Assembly (NCBI GenBank): GCA_029844215.1
Contig: CM056721.1
Span: 14,396,368 to 14,460,367, forward strand
DNA: 64,000 nucleotides
Source of the DNA: Przewalskia tangutica
Lineage: Eukaryota > Streptophyta > Magnoliopsida > Solanales > Solanaceae
Direction of reading: 5' to 3'
Positions 24,552 to 37,084 of this stretch are shown piece by piece. How positions within the stretch are numbered: position 1 is the first letter of the stretch; each line of letters opens with the position of its first letter. A program made the position numbers and the translations under genes. The notes under the pieces are model-generated. The model made no database searches. It was not told the origin of the DNA and saw only the letters and a program-made list of their open reading frames with translations.

Positions 24552-25950
24552 TGATGCGCGGTAAGATGCACACACTTTAAACGCAAGTGCACGTTATCGT
24601 GACAAGTAGTATAGTCTTGATAAGACCGAATATCGTCCTCAAGGATTAGGGTTCAATTACCAACTATCTATTTTTTGGTATCTATTTGGTAAATTGATAT
24701 TTGGATTTGTTGTTTATAACTAAGAATTATAAAAGCTATTTTAACTATAAAGGTTTACTTCAGTTGTGATGAGAATAGGGCTTCCACGTCTCCTCACTAT
24801 CCGCTTATGCTACTTATTAATGCAATAACTTATGGTATTCTTCTTTTGGAGAAAGCAGGTTCACTAAATCGTTTTATACTCCCGTTAGGGTTATATAAAC
24901 ACTCAACCCCAGTATTGCACCTTACCTACCTTTCGGTGATAAGGATAACTCTATAGGAGGATTAAGAACAAGAACCTAGTTAACCGTCACGCACAATGCG
25001 CAAAATTAGGGTTTTAAGCCTCTCATTAACGCTACATAAATAATTGAGGTATTTTCATCCCCAATCCAAGAATGTCTACCCAACTTACAAAGATATTCAC
25101 AATCCCCTTTCGGAGTCTGATTAGAAATCATATAGTGATAATTAGTTGTCAATTAACTACCAAGCATTCAATTCAATTATTGGATAGATCACAACAAGAA
25201 GAAGAATAACCATAAGCATGCATTAAATCATAACATAAGTTTCTAGAGATTCAACATGGAAAGCCCTATAGAGGAATTAGTTCCTAGCCATTGACATGAC
25301 AAGAACTAATCCCATGTTCATCATACAAAAACTGAAATAAAGTAAATAAAAGGAAAATAAATTACTAAACTATGGTCTCCAATCTCCAAGCAAGAAGCCT
25401 TGTGTTGTGCAAGAAGGGGAACCCTTAAAAACTGCATAGGGTTCTCCTTTTATAGGCTGAAAACCGCCTCAACTTTTCCTCGCAGCGACCCAAAATCCGT
25501 CAAAACCTTATTTTTCAGCGTGGCGCCGCTCGCAGAGCAGGCGCGCGCGAACTCGCAATCCGTCGGGTGATTTGGCGCCGCGGCCGATTCTGCATGCGAG
25601 AGCGCGGCCTGCAACTCGTAACACCGGATGTTTAGGCGCCGCGACCCTGTTTTTGGCGCCGCGACGCTGAGTCTTCTGCAGCCTCTCTGGATAGTGGCGC
25701 GCGGCCCGATTCTCGATTGCAGGAGGCCGCGGCTACTGTCCGGTTTCAGCCTCGTTCGCCACTTTATCTGGTTTTAGCTCTGGAATCTCCTCTTTTGCCC
25801 TCTTTTAGCTCCTTTTCCGCCATTTGGCCATTTTAACCACTTTGACTCAAAAGAAAGGAAAACTATCCTAATACGACACTTATATGTGCAAAACGGGACA
25901 AAAGACTAACTAAAACTGACTCAAAATGTGTATATAAAATACACCGATCA
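24552..25950 (-). repeat. 5' LTR of the Tat/Athila-like element
   Basis: A 1,399-bp LTR, TG at 24552 and CA at 25950 in plus-strand order. It aligns along its length with 16603-17964 apart from small indels and differences clustered in the GC-rich part (25500-25740). Confidence 0.88.
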
Positions 25951-27999
25951 CCTACCCAACATGTATGTAGGACCGAGACAAGGAAATAAAATTTTAGGGG
26001 AGGGACCTGGGACAACCTTTTGCAATGTATGTAGAAAAATGTCCAATAACATATAGGGAGAGATAATCAGTACATATTTAAAAGACAAACTGTTTTTATT
26101 CCATCAATATGCAAACATGTAACAATTCCTAACCTACTGGATTTGACTTCATTTTATTAATGCAACTGAGTTAACACAGAAAATTGAGTTTCCCTTACAT
26201 TTTCCTAACCATGTATCAGTATTGAATGAGTAAGTTCAATAGATGGACAATAATAATGAAACATGATAGGAGATGCACCACATTGACTTCTAAGCATTCA
26301 TGATACTAGTTTGAAACAGTCAGGAGTCAAGCAAAATCCCAGGCAGCAGAATACTTGCAACATCTATTCATACTCACAGGGTACTCCTAGCTATAATCAC
26401 AGGCAGTGACATTCACACGACATTCGCCAGTCTGTTATGATATGTTTTCAGGTTTCCAACTTTATTAAATGATCATTAATAGGGCCATTCTCTATAATGA
26501 ACCATGATATAAGCAGAATTATTGTCAATGATTTTTATCCAACTTCAGACCGTTTACTATGGGACCCAAACTGATCAATACATACAACATAGTCTTGATT
26601 AAGTGATAAGGTTACTTGACAATATACAAGGCATCAAGATTCATGTTTGAGAACTAACAGAGAATAACATACCCACATCAAGTTTCTGCAACAAAGATCA
26701 TTTTTAAGAGGCTTATATGGAAGGTGCAGCTTTGGCTATCTATGAACGGATAAGAAAAACTAGTTTCATTTAGAACCTCAATCTAGAAAGTAAGAGGTCC
26801 AAATATTACCCCCATGCTAAGGAACACAATGCTTCGACCAACCTATTCAGCCCATTTTTTAGTTGAGATTAGTATTAAGACACTATGCCACATTAATGAA
26901 CCACAAGACATGCTTTTAAAGATCTAACTATACTCTAAGGTTGAACCAGATTTACCATAGAAGAGTCTATCACACTAAATTAATCTATGATCTACTCATA
27001 CTGATTTCTTAACTTCGAGAATTTGTTAATGTCTACTGCTTTACAATGATGAGCACTTAATGTACACAAAACCGATTACTATAATAATTGCAACGATCAC
27101 AGACTTAATGAACATAAGTAACATAACTCAGTCGGTCCCACAAACTCAAACAATGACTACTTGACTCAGCCACACCACAAATGCTAGTAAAGTACATTAA
27201 CGATCATGGTCGCGAATATCAATAACAACTGATATTAACTAAACAAGTTCAGCAATTAATTTTATAAGCGTAAACAGTTATTAATTTTGACTGAATGCAT
27301 GAATAATCGATCGTCTGACAGAGACACGTTAATAATCGATATTGCACGAATTTAAGACTGAAAGGGTAATGGGTTTACCTTCTCCGGGCAGCGAACTGAG
27401 GCAGCGTATCAAGTCGTCGATTCACTCGGGGTTTATTGCGATGCGATTTGGAAAGGCAGAACCTAGACTTCTAATTCTCGAATTAAATTACATGTCGGAC
27501 TACTGATTTTCGACGCCTTTTCTCTAATGTTTGCTTCTGTGGGAATCGATACCTCTTTCCCTGCTGCTGCTTTACTTCGCTGATTTCCTTAGGTTTTTCT
27601 ATACTGATTCACTGCCTTTCCACTGATTTTTTTTCCTGAATTCGATGCTTTTCACCTAATTTTTCGATGCCTTTACATGTAACTATTGCTTGGTTTATAT
27701 AGCCTCCTATTGAGGCTCTAATTTAGGCAAAGTTTAACCATTTATGGCTGATTTGCGTGTAATACTTATGGTATGATTTTATACTGATTTTCGAGTGATT
27801 GTTTACCAAAATAGGTGCTGATTTGGTTCAATTTTGGGATGAGATTTTAGGTAAGTTTGTGGGGAGGCTGCGGATGTGAGTATGAGGATGAAGGGGAGCG
27901 TACGCCGGATTATCCGACGCGAATCGTGGGTGCATAGAGTGTAGGTGCGGCGGTTGCTTGCTTCTCTTAGGGTTCTACTAGGTTTTCTTTCTTTGGAAT

Positions 28000-28014
28000 G
28001 GGGGGGGGGGGGGG
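28000..28014 (+). repeat. Homopolymer G15
   Basis: Fifteen G in a row, in the right part of the large solo LTR. Length is likely variable or error-prone in sequencing. Confidence 0.95.
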
Positions 28015-30705
28015 AAAACATATGGGAAATGGGCTGCGGGTGAGTATAAACTTGGGGTATGGGCCGCGAGTTTGGGCTGGGTAATTTAAAGGGTGGGCTG
28101 ATTAGGTATTAGTTTTTTTAGGTGTTTTAATTTTAGGTGTATTATTTAATTAGTGGTGAATTAAATTAACCCTAGGTGTTTTATTAGTCTAAGCTTGAGT
28201 TTAAATTATTATGAAAATAAAGACGGGCGTGCTATTTAATTAGTGCTTAATATTTTATAATGCGATGTCGTTATTAAAACTTATTTATTATGTGTATTTT
28301 GCGATGTTAAATTAAAATTGAATGGAGTTTAGATTATTGTTAAATTATTTAAATGCTAAATGCAGATATGATATTTAAGGATTGCTTAATGCTTTTACGT
28401 AAAATGCGGTGCTATTATTTAAAATCTTATTTATTGTGCATTATTTATTATTATTTAAGTTATGCTTGGGTTTAAATTATTACAATAATTATGAAATTGC
28501 TTTGCGTATTAATAAATGCGACTATGCTATTTGACACGACTTCATTGCTAAATTATTTATTTTATGTATTTAATTATTCATTTATCATTGAGAATTGTTT
28601 GAGTTTTAATTAATGGGAAATAGGGCTTAAATTACGAATAATATTAATGAAATTGCTTGTTATTAAAATGACGAATGCGGACGTGAGACTCAAGGCGTGC
28701 TTAATACTCTACGTAGAATGCGGTGCCATTATTAAATTGCTTATTTGTGTCTGCATTAATGTTTTATTGTCGCATTTTATTATTATAAAATTATTAAAAA
28801 TTATTTTGAAAAATTAGTGTAATTTTATAGTTAGTGACTGGACGGGAGGGTCAAAATTGGGTGTCAACACCTCCCCAACGTAGTATATCACCCCAAGACC
28901 AAATCCAAGCCGAATTATGCAAGATTTACGTGATAAACCCCGTTGTTATCGTGGGAATTATTGTCTCCTTGAAGGATCAATTTCGGAAACCCTTGGATGA
29001 TGAAATAGTTGTTGTTTTACAGGGATTCTGATACGTAAATTAAATTCTATCCTCCTCTAACTAGTTCTATGATTAATCGACGATTTGAAGCAAGCTATGA
29101 AAGAATTTTCGTAATTGAAACTCGTAAAGATATGAAGTTATTGTGATATGATTTGGGGGCTGTTTTGTGTGAAGTATGAACTGAATTAATAGGTTAACTA
29201 ATTGTTCATGTTGTGGAGCTAGGGAAAGTACGGATTAAAAGATGATGGGGCCAACTTGCATAAATAGTCATCGTAAAGAAGTCTAAGAACTCTATATGCA
29301 TTAGGTTGTCGATAAAATGCCAAAGTGAAGTTCTGTATAAAAAAATGGATTCGATATTGATATCGACTATTTTATTTGATATAGATAACTATCCGTAAGG
29401 AGTGCGAGGACTTGTAAGGCGATTGTAGCATCAAGGACAAGGTATGTAATGACTATCCCTTCTTTAAATTGGAATGACTCAATAGAAAGCGTATTTGTCT
29501 AGCAGAGTTAGGAAACATAATTGTCATAGATATTCTACTATTTTAGTTGAGGTTAGTTTTACTATCGGTTGTATGGTATATAGTTGGATCGAGAGTGCGA
29601 GTTGTTCTTAAGTTTTCTAACATTATATTTGATCCATTATGCAAGTGTATACTCATAGTTGAAGTAGATGACTCGGCTCGTTGGTAGGTGTGTCATTGAG
29701 CATAATCTACTCTAAACCATTAGATTTCTACTAGCGTCGTAGCATACGAGGTGACCATAAGACATTTGGAATCGTTAGTGTTTTCCTTAAAATAAAATCA
29801 GGTTTTATACTTTTTCGTTGCATAATTGCTATGTTAGTTGCATTATTAGAAAGATCGCCCTAATTGTACACCTAGGTACTTGGTTGGAGATTCGAGGGGC
29901 AAACTAGCCGTAGTTGCATCAATTGTAGTTAATTGTGTGCATTATAAAATGTTCTTAATAAAGAGTAGGTGAAGTGACTTGTAAGGAATGACGTTGCTTA
30001 TGTCTTAAAATCTCAATATTAAGTAATAGTTGTTGGTAGTGATAAGAGTCGAGGACCCGTAAGAATTCAATCTAAATGCTAGTGCCCTCGTCTAGCCCAT
30101 TTGAATACATATGCCTTCATATAGTTGTCTGTGGTGATGACAATAGTAGTTGCTAGCCCTATAGTTGGATGCTCATGTATTTGGTTGAATTTAGAAGGTA
30201 AATGAGTCCTAAATTGCATAATTGAAAGGTAATTATCAGTAAGAAACCAATCTAGATATTTGTTGATAGTTTGATGTTTTGAATTGGACCCATTCTAGTT
30301 TAGTAAACTTTCATTAGAGGTTATGCCACTTGATGTGCCTGTATACAATAGTTGGAGTTATTAGTTGTTTTCTTGAAATGAAAGTCCTTAGAGGTTGGGT
30401 GTAGTAGGCGCCGGTTTGCGTACTTGCTAGTTGTATAGTTGCCCCTTGTTAGTTGCACTAGTTGCTCAACTTCGCTAATTAAATGTCTATGCACTTGTGT
30501 AGTTATCAACATTGGTCGTCTTAGTAGTTACTACTCATCTGGTTGGAAGCTTGTGTACTTGGTTAAACTCTGAGGATAAACGAGTCTTTAATTGTATTTC
30601 TCAAAAGTAATTATGGATAACAGGTTATGTCACCTCAGAAGGGGAACAATAGTTGAACGAGTTAATGTATGAAGAACTTAGTTGAGTTATGTGATACGAT
30701 TTGTT

Positions 30706-30830
30706 GGCCCTCGCGGCCTATTGTCCAGCTTGCGCTTATTTGCTAGCTTTCAGACTTATTTGTTAGTCATCGAGACTTATTTAATGGCCACCGAGGCCTA
30801 TTTGATGGTCTATAGGACCTATTTGTCACC
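30706..30830. repeat. ~21-bp minisatellite in Tekay-like LTR
   Basis: About six diverged units of the form NNNCATCGAGACTTATTTGT (for example TCATCGAGACTTATTTAATG, CCACCGAGGCCTATTTGATG). Similar internal minisatellites occur in solanaceous Tekay LTRs. Confidence 0.7.
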
Positions 30831-31613
30831 CTAAGCAGAACATATTTGCGAGACAAAGATCGACTAAATAAGTAGACAACACTTAGGCCTGTTGTGATAT
30901 ATTCACTGATATAATTGATAAGCGTTCTAGCAGAGTGTCACCTACAGGTAAGTGACAGTCCTCCTATACTTGTTGTTACTTGTTTACTTGTTTTACTTTA
31001 AGTTTCAATGCTTATCATTTGTTTTATCCGCCTTACATACTCGGTGCATTATTCGTACTGACGTCCCTTTTGCCGGGGATGCTGCATGTCATGTTGCAGG
31101 TCCATGTTTGCAAGTGGTAGATTTGTGGGTAGATGCTCCAGTTGATCATCAGAGTTTTGGTGAGCTCCACTTCCTCCTGGAGTAGCCGAGTCGAGTCACT
31201 TGGGATATAGTTGTACATGCTAGTTGGGTGGCCGGGGCCCTGTTCCGACCAAATTATTTTGTCAAATACTCTTAGAGGCTTTTGTAGATAGATGGACACA
31301 TGTGTTCAGTAGTGTTATGTGATGTTGGTTTATACAGTTGAGGCCTTGTAGGCCCACATATCTATATACTTATTTTGTGCCCTTCTGTTTGCAGGTAATT
31401 AAACATAGTAAACTACTTGAATTGTCGAGTACACTACTTTTATAGAGGTGGCATTAGGTGTTCGGCCACCCATCAAGGTTGGGGCGTGACACATTCAATG
31501 TTCATTTTGTTTCTCATTTTCCAGGTGTTCCTACCTATATTATATCTTGCGTTTGCAATAGACAACTTATCTCTCATTCTAGACATGCTGGAAATTATAT
31601 TGTAAACTTAAAC

Positions 31614-33348
31614 TATACCTGTCTAAGGGGTCGGGTTGACCCGGAACCGGACCGATCGACCCAGGGTCCTGTCCGGACCGGTAAGCCTTACCGAATTGGG
31701 GGTTGGTTTGGCCCCAACCCCAACCCGCACGGGTTACAGATAAATCCGATAAGGACCCGGACCGGTTGAACCGGTAACGGAAAATCGGTAACCTTACCGG
31801 TAAGGTAAAAAATAAAAAATAAAAAAGGGTTGTTGTCCCAACGGTAATATTACCGTTGGGGGGAGGGCTGGAGGTGGGGCAACGATCTTAAGATCGTTTT
31901 TGGCATTTTTATTTTTTTGTTTTTTGTTTTTTAATTTTTTGTTAATTACATTTTTATCCTTTAAAAAATCTATAAATACTCTACATTCTTCTCATTTTTA
32001 TCACACAATTATTTTTACAATTCTCTCAATTCTCATACTCTTTTAATTCTCTATATTATCAATTCTTAAGTTATTATTATTATTATTAATTTTCAAAGTA
32101 GCAAGACGCAAGACTTCGAGCTTCGAGTTTCAATTGAGTTCTGAATCCCGAAGTTTGGTACACTCGTTTCATTCTCTATTTATTTTATTAAATTGTCATA
32201 TTTATTTGTTGATTATTTAAATTAAAATTTAGATTAAATATTTTATAATGGATAAAGGTAAAACTATTTCAAGTGGTACAAAATCTAAAGGTTCTTCATC
32301 ATCTAATCAAAATATAGATTATGATCAAATGGAAGAAGATTTTGAAATAGAAGATAATTATCATGATAATGCTCATATAGATAATATTGTTGAAACCGAA
32401 ACTCATACACCTACTAGTGTGCCTTCTATCATGTTAGTACTATTAGTCGTACACCTCCTTTACCAGTAGTAAGGAGTAGGAGAATCAGAATAAGGAGTAA
32501 AGTGTAAAATTTTTATGATAGAATTGGGGACACTGATAGAGTTAGATGTAATATTTGTGGGGAAACTTATAAACATGGTAATGACGGGGGACGGGCACTT
32601 TAGTTAGACATGTACAGAGAGTTCATCCGACACACTGGTCAACAACAAATTAAGTATAAAATATAAAGATGCAGTTACATTATTTGATAATTGATAATTG
32701 ATAATTGAACAACTCTGCTACTAATCTTCGTTCTAGTTCTGCTTCTGTTCTGTGTCTACATCTGCAGGATTCAATGAAGACGATGATAATGAATCTAGAT
32801 TCTAGATATATGGAGCACTTTTACAACTGCACAAGTTGCGGCGGAACCGTGGAAACGGGACTGAAATTTCAACTCCAGATTTAGAGTCTATGGACTATGG
32901 AACATCACCATAATATGTAAATAAAATTATTATTACTTCATTATGTACTCTTATTAACATTATGAATAATGAAAGTTCGAAAGTTTACATCTTATCATTA
33001 GTTTTTATTTTATTATCTCTTTAGTTGTTATTTGTTAACTTATGTCTACTAATTTAATATATTAATAAATTTTCGGAATAAAAAAAATTTATATAGTTTA
33101 TATAACTACAATATATACTATAAAGTATAAAGTTATAAACTATATTATATTATTATATTACATATTTAATTTGAATTTAGTTAAATTTTTGAAATTTACA
33201 AAAAAAAAAAAAAAACCGGTCCGGTAGGCCCGGTTCAATCCGGACCCGCACGGACAACCGGACCGGTAAGCTAGTGAACCGGACCGGACCGGTTCAACCC
33301 GGTAACGGTCTACCGGTTCGGTCCGGATCGATCCGTTAGACAGGTATA
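31614..33348 (+). mobile_element. hAT element copy A (deletion derivative)
   Basis: Terminal repeats TATACCTGTCTAA and its complement TTAGACAGGTATA are flanked by an exact 8-bp duplication ACTTAAAC (31606-31613 and 33349-33356). Subterminal zones are dense in ACCGGNCCGG palindromes. Its 5' untranslated part (for example AGCAAGACGCAAGACTTCGA) is nearly identical to copy B at 53.2 kb. The central transposase has been deleted. Confidence 0.92.
32248..32920 (+). pseudogene. hAT transposase remnant (BED zinc finger)
   Basis: The frame starts MDKGKTISSGTKSKGSSSSN and is acidic. After a break, a BED-type zinc finger follows: VWKFYDRIGDT, RCNICGETYKHGNDGG, then RHVQRVHP in another frame. The text then jumps to the region before the C-terminal end (DIWSTFTTAQ, then TGLKFQLQI), so the catalytic RNase H-like domain is missing. 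Confidence 0.75.
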
Positions 33349-33356
33349 ACTTAAAC

Positions 33357-36300
33357 ACACACACAAATTCTTGAACTATTTCAGGTCAAAATTATATGAC
33401 TATAAAGGTTTTTCCACACCCCTTAAAATTTACTAGTTTTAGTCATTAGAGTATTTATCCAAACTATCTTTTATCTATGATATAAATATCTCATGACTTA
33501 ATTAATACTCAACTATTGAAACAATAAGGATAAATTTTAAGAAATGACTAACTTTTGAAATCGAAGGGATCGGAGTACAATTTAAAACAAAGTATTTAAA
33601 CTATCTTTCTCGAAAGCTGATTGCCTTGATATTATGTTTATATTAAAAAAAGAAGAAGAGTATATCGTTTTTCTTCGTGTGTGATATTATGTTTATATTT
33701 CTCTCTTTAAAGATGTGAACTAAGAAGTCAATAGAACAATTATAACCAAGAAAATAACTAGCCAATATTAATGCACATAAAATTGACAAGCTACCAATAT
33801 ATAAATCTCACCAGCTAACAACTTTGATCATGACATCTTGATTAGCCTAAATTAGTTAAACTTTGCATCCCGAAAATTAAGTCAAATGGAACTATCACAC
33901 AATTAACATCACTTGATCAATTTTGGGACAATGGCAATAAATAAAAAATTGTACGTCTTGGTATGTTCCAACACGAAGACATGAATTTAATACTTTAGTC
34001 TAAACCATTTCTTTCTATTCTTGTCAAACGTTATATACGATTGGAAATCCTGTGTGCACTATCTTTAAAATATAATTTCTTACCAAACTCGCTTTTTCAG
34101 GCCAGCATAAATTGTGTGTTCTTGACAAATCACTTTCTAATCATATTTGCTTATAATTATGATTATTATTTGATTTTTCTTTTGTAATAAATATAATAAC
34201 TTGATGCATCATCTCAAAATTCTGCCCCATTTATTAATTAATAGGCATGATACGGTAGATACATAATTATCATATATAAATCCAAATTTTTTGATTCCGT
34301 GGTTTTGATATTACAGTGTTTGGTATGCATTTTAAACATTTTTGATATTCGGTATTTATTAAAAAATACTAAACTATATTGTTATATGTACAATTCATAT
34401 ATACTATTAACATACTAATAATATATATAATAGTATTGGTATAAAATTAATTATTCAGACGTTTGAACTTTGGCTACTCTATCTTGATTGAAATGTCCTT
34501 TTTGTGTAATTGATTAACGAAATATCTCTATAATAAGGTGTAAGTATGATATAATTGTAAGTTACAATGGATGTACGAGAATAATATACAACTACTATTA
34601 GTGCTTTGAAAGGTTAAACAATATGATTATAATAACAATAAACTTGAAGCCTACAAATGTTGTGGTAACAATAAACTATTGAGGTCTCGATCTTCGTTCT
34701 TGAATCAATCTTGGAGTCTTGGGTCTTTGGATCTTCGTTCCAATTGCAGCAAACTCCTTAATCTTGATAGCCTGAAATCAAGAGACACTAAATCTAGTAA
34801 CGTTATAATTGCGCTGCTGAGTCGAGTGATATTAACTCTGTCCTTAAGACATTATTGCCCCGTATATTTTTTTTTACGATATGAGCAACTGTCTCCCAAG
34901 ATAAAATAACAACTAAACAAATGAGCAAAAGAAACTCAAGTGTTTCTCAAGAAAAACCTTTGAGTGTGTGGAAGTATGCTAGAGAGGAAGAAATTCAGAA
35001 AAATTTGAACTAAACAAGAGTGAAGTGTAGTCTTCAATTGAGCCTAAGACCTCAATTTATAGTGTGTGTAAGATGACCTCTCATCTAGCCAACTAATGGC
35101 AATCAATGGTCATGTAATGACACTTATTGAGAGGTGTTATTCAGCCAAATAATGGCTGAATTACAAGTGTCAAGTAACGGAGGATCAATGCTCAAAAATC
35201 AGTCCAAAAGTAAAAAAAAATTAATCTTCTGTCGATCACACTGCATGTGAAGCGTCGCGACGCCGCAGCTCCAGTGACCAAAACCAACATTAGCGTCGCG
35301 GCTCAGACTATTCTGCGACGCGGCCCTTCAAGGCTCCGCGGCGATTGCCGACTCGTTTCATCTTTTACACGTCGTATACTTCTTCCTTCATTTACCAACG
35401 TGGAACACGTGTTATTTAACCAACGACCGTCCATCATTTTATGTCTCAAACGTTTACTCACGTACCAATCTCTTTCACTAATGAAATTTACGATACTTGA
35501 CATTACGTGTGCACGTGTGTGGAAACGATATTTCCGACGTGCGGGATCCCAATTGTTCAAGTTATAAATAATGGGATAATCTTAATTCCACATTAATAAA
35601 TTTTCAACAATAATTAAGATGTTTATTGAAAAATCGAAGTCATAATAATTAATAACGCCGGAAACATAAATAAAAACACCGGCGCTGCCATTAATAACTT
35701 GCTCTTTATAAAACCATCAGAAAATTTACTCTTTTTCGTACTTCATTAATTTAAATAATTAATTCAAAATAAAGAAAAGACTTTACTAGATAATTTCATT
35801 AAGTTAAATAATCATTTGAGAAATTTATTCAACCTAAACACCCAAAAGTCCAAAATGAGGAATGTCATAGACTCATAATAATCAATGAAATGCATCAAAG
35901 GAAAGTTGAAATTAAGCGTAGATTAAGAGATTCCAAATAATCATTATGGCTTTGAGGTTCACTCAAGATCCGACTTCCATATGGGATTATTAATTACGTA
36001 TACATAAGGAATATTTAATAAATCAGACTAACACTTTTTATTCATTAATAATCGTTACATGGGAATCCATCAAATATGAAGCTTATACACGCATAGACCA
36101 TTCACACAACTAAACCAATCATATACTTTATTGAGGTAGACGGAACACCCCCTCTGAGAACCGTATATAAGACTTTCATCTCGTATAGCTCAAGCAAACC
36201 CAAGTACTAGTTGCAACGGATATGGAATAGAAAGTTTTAAATTTATTAAGTTCTGATCTCATTTTTTCTGAAAAAAAATGATCAAGACTCACGAAAATAA

Positions 36301-36496
36301 ACTGTTGATTTAAATTAAGTTTATTAATAGTGTCACTAAATTCAAGGAAGAGATGACATAATTAGCCACTTGATGAGTACATCAAGATGGATAGATAATT
36401 AATCATCATCCTCAACTTAAGTAGTACAACTTTTTGATCAAAATAAAAACTTCTTTCTTTCTCAATAAGCAAATAATATTAGGCCATGCATTTCTC
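33357..36496. other. AT-rich intergenic DNA, possible LTR fragment
   Basis: 33357-34670 shows nothing. From about 34680 to 36240 there is repeat-like text: a GC-rich patch with GCGTCGCGACGCCGCAG (35251) and GCGTCGCGGCTCAG, and TATAAGACTTTCATC-type promoter-like words. It could be a minus-strand LTR, but no ends or coding domains were identified. 36240-36496 would hold the 3' UTR of the DUF538 gene. Confidence 0.35.
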
Positions 36497-36997
36497 TTAC
36501 ACCTCTTTCACTTCCACTGCAGCAGCAGCACTCACTTCTTTGACTTCCTCTTTGACTTCTTCTTTTTTGGGCCCATCAAGTTCAAAAGCTGACACAGGAA
36601 AAGTCCTAGAAAGCCCAGTTGGAGTCTTGAAATGAATTTTCCCAGTTGGTGGATCATCAACACAGATTTCATTAAGTGTCAGCCACATTAGGAGTTCTTT
36701 AGCTTTAACCCCAGTAAGTTTCTTGATCTTGTTGGGCTCAACATAGGCTGTAACTTCAGTTGCATATTGGACAAACTTGCCAATTTTCTCAAACTTGTGC
36801 TCAGTTTTTTTCTTGGATTTGAGCCAAACAAAGCCTGTTTCCTTAACATAGCCACATTCTAACATGTCTTGCAAAGGGAGTAGGCCATTAGGGAGGTTCA
36901 TTTCTGTTAACAAGAACTTGGATTTCTCTTGGCACATATCATCTCCAGTGTAGAATTCAGTTGCACTCGCCCTGATCTCATCTGTCACTAGAGACAT
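36497..36997 (-). CDS. DUF538 family protein
   Basis: A single-exon frame of 166 residues starts at the ATG at 36997 (MSLVTDEIRASATEFYTGDD). An upstream in-frame ATG at 37138 is less likely because the family starts close to this point and the added 47 residues have no match. Family features are PNGLLPLQDMLECGYVKETGFVWLK split by short insertions, an aromatic core (KFVQYATEVTAYVE) and the closing GLSRTFPVSAFE. The C-terminus is a charged tail of EVKE repeats. DUF538 proteins are small plant proteins with a lipocalin/BPI-like beta fold and are linked to stress and chloroplast or lipid binding, but no exact function is established. No signal peptide is seen. The frame is intact, and this is the best-preserved single-exon gene here. 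Confidence 0.9.
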   Translation of the reverse strand: MSLVTDEIRASATEFYTGDDMCQEKSKFLLTEMNLPNGLLPLQDMLECGYVKETGFVWLKSKKKTEHKFEKIGKFVQYATEVTAYVEPNKIKKLTGVKAKELLMWLTLNEICVDDPPTGKIHFKTPTGLSRTFPVSAFELDGPKKEEVKEEVKEVSAAAAVEVKEV

Positions 36998-37075
36998 TTT
37001 TTTATATTCTGGAAAATTAGACTTTGGCTTACAATTGTAATATGATGGAATGAGATAGATTGATAAAAGGGCTTC

Positions 37076-37084
37076 TAATATATA
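37076..37084 (-). promoter_or_regulatory. Probable TATA box of DUF538 gene
   Basis: On the minus strand TATATATTA lies about 80 bp upstream of the ATG at 36997, leaving a 5' UTR of about 50 bp. Confidence 0.4.

Larger units (their letters stand above)
16603..25950 (-). mobile_element. Tat/Athila-like Ty3 retrotransposon lacking pol, third level
   Basis: Two long direct repeats start TGATGCGCGGTAAGATGC and end in ATCA. The exact 5-bp duplication CCTAC (16598-16602 and 25951-25955) bounds the element. A tRNA-Asp-type primer site lies next to the right repeat on the minus strand, so the element reads right to left. The order is 5' LTR, gag (24366 to about 22216), protease remnant (to about 21440), conserved untranslated block (21133-21155), an extra ORF (20311-19154), polypurine tract and 3' LTR. 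No reverse transcriptase, RNase H or integrase could be found, so it is non-autonomous. Frames are broken in many places. Confidence 0.85.
15358..28869. mobile_element. Large solo LTR, second level of nest
   Basis: It begins TGTCACGCCGTTTTTCGACC at 15358 and ends AAATTGGGTGTCAACA at 28869, flanked by an exact CCTCC duplication (15353-15357 and 28870-28874). Removing the nested 9.35-kb element leaves about 4.2 kb without coding domains: 15358-16602 and 25956-28869. The length suggests an Ogre-type LTR, but the lineage is inference. It contains GTTCGCGGAGTCGCCACC near 15510 and a G15 run at 28000. Confidence 0.72.
15015..31491. mobile_element. Tekay/Del-like solo LTR (outer level of nest)
   Basis: It starts TGTTACACCCCGTAG at 15015 and ends GGTTGGGGCGTGACA at 31491, the usual ends of chromovirus (Del/Tekay) LTRs. 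Flanks are CATTG (15010-15014) and CATTC (31492-31496), a 5-bp duplication with one mismatch. The LTR itself is split into 15015-15352 and about 28875-31491 (about 3 kb). Between them sits the next level of the nest. Internal motifs CGTACTGACGTCCCTTTTGC and GAGCTCCACTTCCTCCTGGA are shared in diverged form with the LTR near 51.4 kb. No gag-pol is left, consistent with a solo LTR. Confidence 0.7.

Noticed and set aside
27803..28021. 72-codon minus-strand frame starting in the G15 run
   Set aside because: It lies in LTR sequence, starts at a homopolymer and has no recognisable domain.
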